A DNA stretch of 5,885 nt from Acidobacteriota bacterium (GTDB lineage: Bacteria > Actinomycetota > Actinomycetes > Actinomycetales > Micrococcaceae), in assembly GCA_019352125.1 (NCBI GenBank), contig JABBNV010000016.1, forward strand, positions 8,382 to 14,266. The letters run 5' to 3'. The position numbers and the translations under genes were made by a program. Shown here in pieces: positions 5,599 to 5,885 of the stretch (its first letter is position 1; each line of letters begins with the position of its first letter). The notes under the pieces are model-generated. The model worked only from the letters and a program-made list of their open reading frames with translations, made no database searches and had not been told where the DNA came from.

Positions 5599-5885
5599 TT
5601 ACCCGTTGAGGCGCTCGATGAGGTTGAGGCCGCGGCGTGCCCAGGCGATCTCCGCCTCGGCCCGGGCAATGAGACCTTCATAGGTGAAGGTCTTGTAAGC
5701 GATGGTCTTTTCCCGGTCCGCAGCGGAGGTGTGTGCCAGACGGCGGGCCAGCATGGGGCTGGTGCCCTCCTCGATTTCCTGTATCTTCTCCTGCCATTGG
5801 GCCAGCAGCGCCTCATGGTGGCTGATGTGCGCGAGCATCTGCTCCTCCGCCGCGGCGGGATTCGCCCACTCGAGATAGGCGGCCT
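5599..5885 (-). CDS. PadR-family-like transcriptional regulator, C-terminal part (5' truncated by window edge)
   Basis: On the minus strand the frame is open from the right edge to a TAA at 5601-5599, giving about 95 residues. The visible part reads AAYLEWANPAAAEEQMLAHI and continues as charged, helix-forming sequence: HHEALLAQWQEKIQEIEEGT, then AYKTFTYEGLIARAEAEIAW and an end ARRGLNLIERLNG. This is the pattern of the C-terminal dimerisation domain of PadR/Vir-type regulators: a long helix of about 30 residues, a loop, and a last helix with an EAEIAWARRGL-type core. The N-terminal winged-helix DNA-binding domain lies outside the window, so the call rests on the C-terminus only. An ATG at 5838 would give 79 residues, but good domain sequence continues upstream of it, so it is not taken as the start. 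PadR regulators often respond to phenolic acids or other small molecules. A link to the neighbouring operon is possible but not shown. Confidence 0.6.
   Translation of the reverse strand, partial: AAYLEWANPAAAEEQMLAHISHHEALLAQWQEKIQEIEEGTSPMLARRLAHTSAADREKTIAYKTFTYEGLIARAEAEIAWARRGLNLIERLNG

Noticed and set aside
5547..5816. Alternative minus-strand frame overlapping the PadR-like gene
   Set aside because: The translation is Arg/Pro/Ser-rich and of low quality, while the other frame (5599-5885) gives an ordered, helix-rich domain that continues to the window edge.
1..5885. CRISPR array, tRNA/rRNA, insertion sequence, toxin-antitoxin or phage genes
   Set aside because: No repeat-spacer pattern, tRNA-like cloverleaf, transposase, terminal inverted repeats or small paired genes were seen; the window is almost filled by ordinary metabolic and transport genes.

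Overview
The window comes from a moderately GC-rich bacterium, probably an actinobacterium of the Micrococcales/Arthrobacter type. This rests on codon choice, tight head-to-tail gene packing, a short LALTGC lipoprotein signal, purine-rich ribosome-binding sites and protein style. It is a judgement by eye, not a database match.

Layout: positions 1-266 hold the 3' end of a MaoC-type enoyl-CoA hydratase/dehydratase gene. Positions 267-447 are a non-coding control region with a good sigma-70-like promoter (343-348 / 366-371) and three closely packed inverted repeats over and just after it, one resembling a CRP/GlxR cAMP-receptor site. Five same-strand genes follow in an apparent operon: a lipoprotein substrate-binding protein (448-1437), an AMP-forming acyl-CoA synthetase/ligase (1502-3085), two different ABC permeases (3091-3879 and 3876-4649) and the ABC ATPase (4639-5526). 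From the ligase onward the genes are 5 bp apart or overlap by 4 and 11 bp. The only real gap inside the operon (1438-1501) holds an 11-bp GC-rich hairpin just after the binding-protein gene. After a 72-bp gap with another hairpin, a convergent minus-strand gene runs off the right edge (5885 down to 5599). It looks like the C-terminal half of a PadR-family transcriptional regulator.

How the genes fit together (inference): the binding protein, two permeases and ATPase form one complete importer of the nitrate/sulfonate/taurine (NitT/TauT, NMT1/SsuA-like) class. A CoA ligase lies between its binding protein and its permeases, and a MaoC hydratase gene lies just upstream. This suggests that the imported solute is a carboxylic acid, perhaps aromatic or alicyclic, which is activated to its CoA ester on entry and then degraded through enoyl-CoA chemistry, rather than nitrate or a sulfonate. 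The exact substrate cannot be read from the sequence.

Every protein belongs to a known family, and I see no mobile element, CRISPR array, RNA gene or defence system. The most informative unexplained parts are the stacked palindromes in the promoter region, the intercistronic hairpin, and the unusual joining of a NitT/TauT importer with a CoA ligase.
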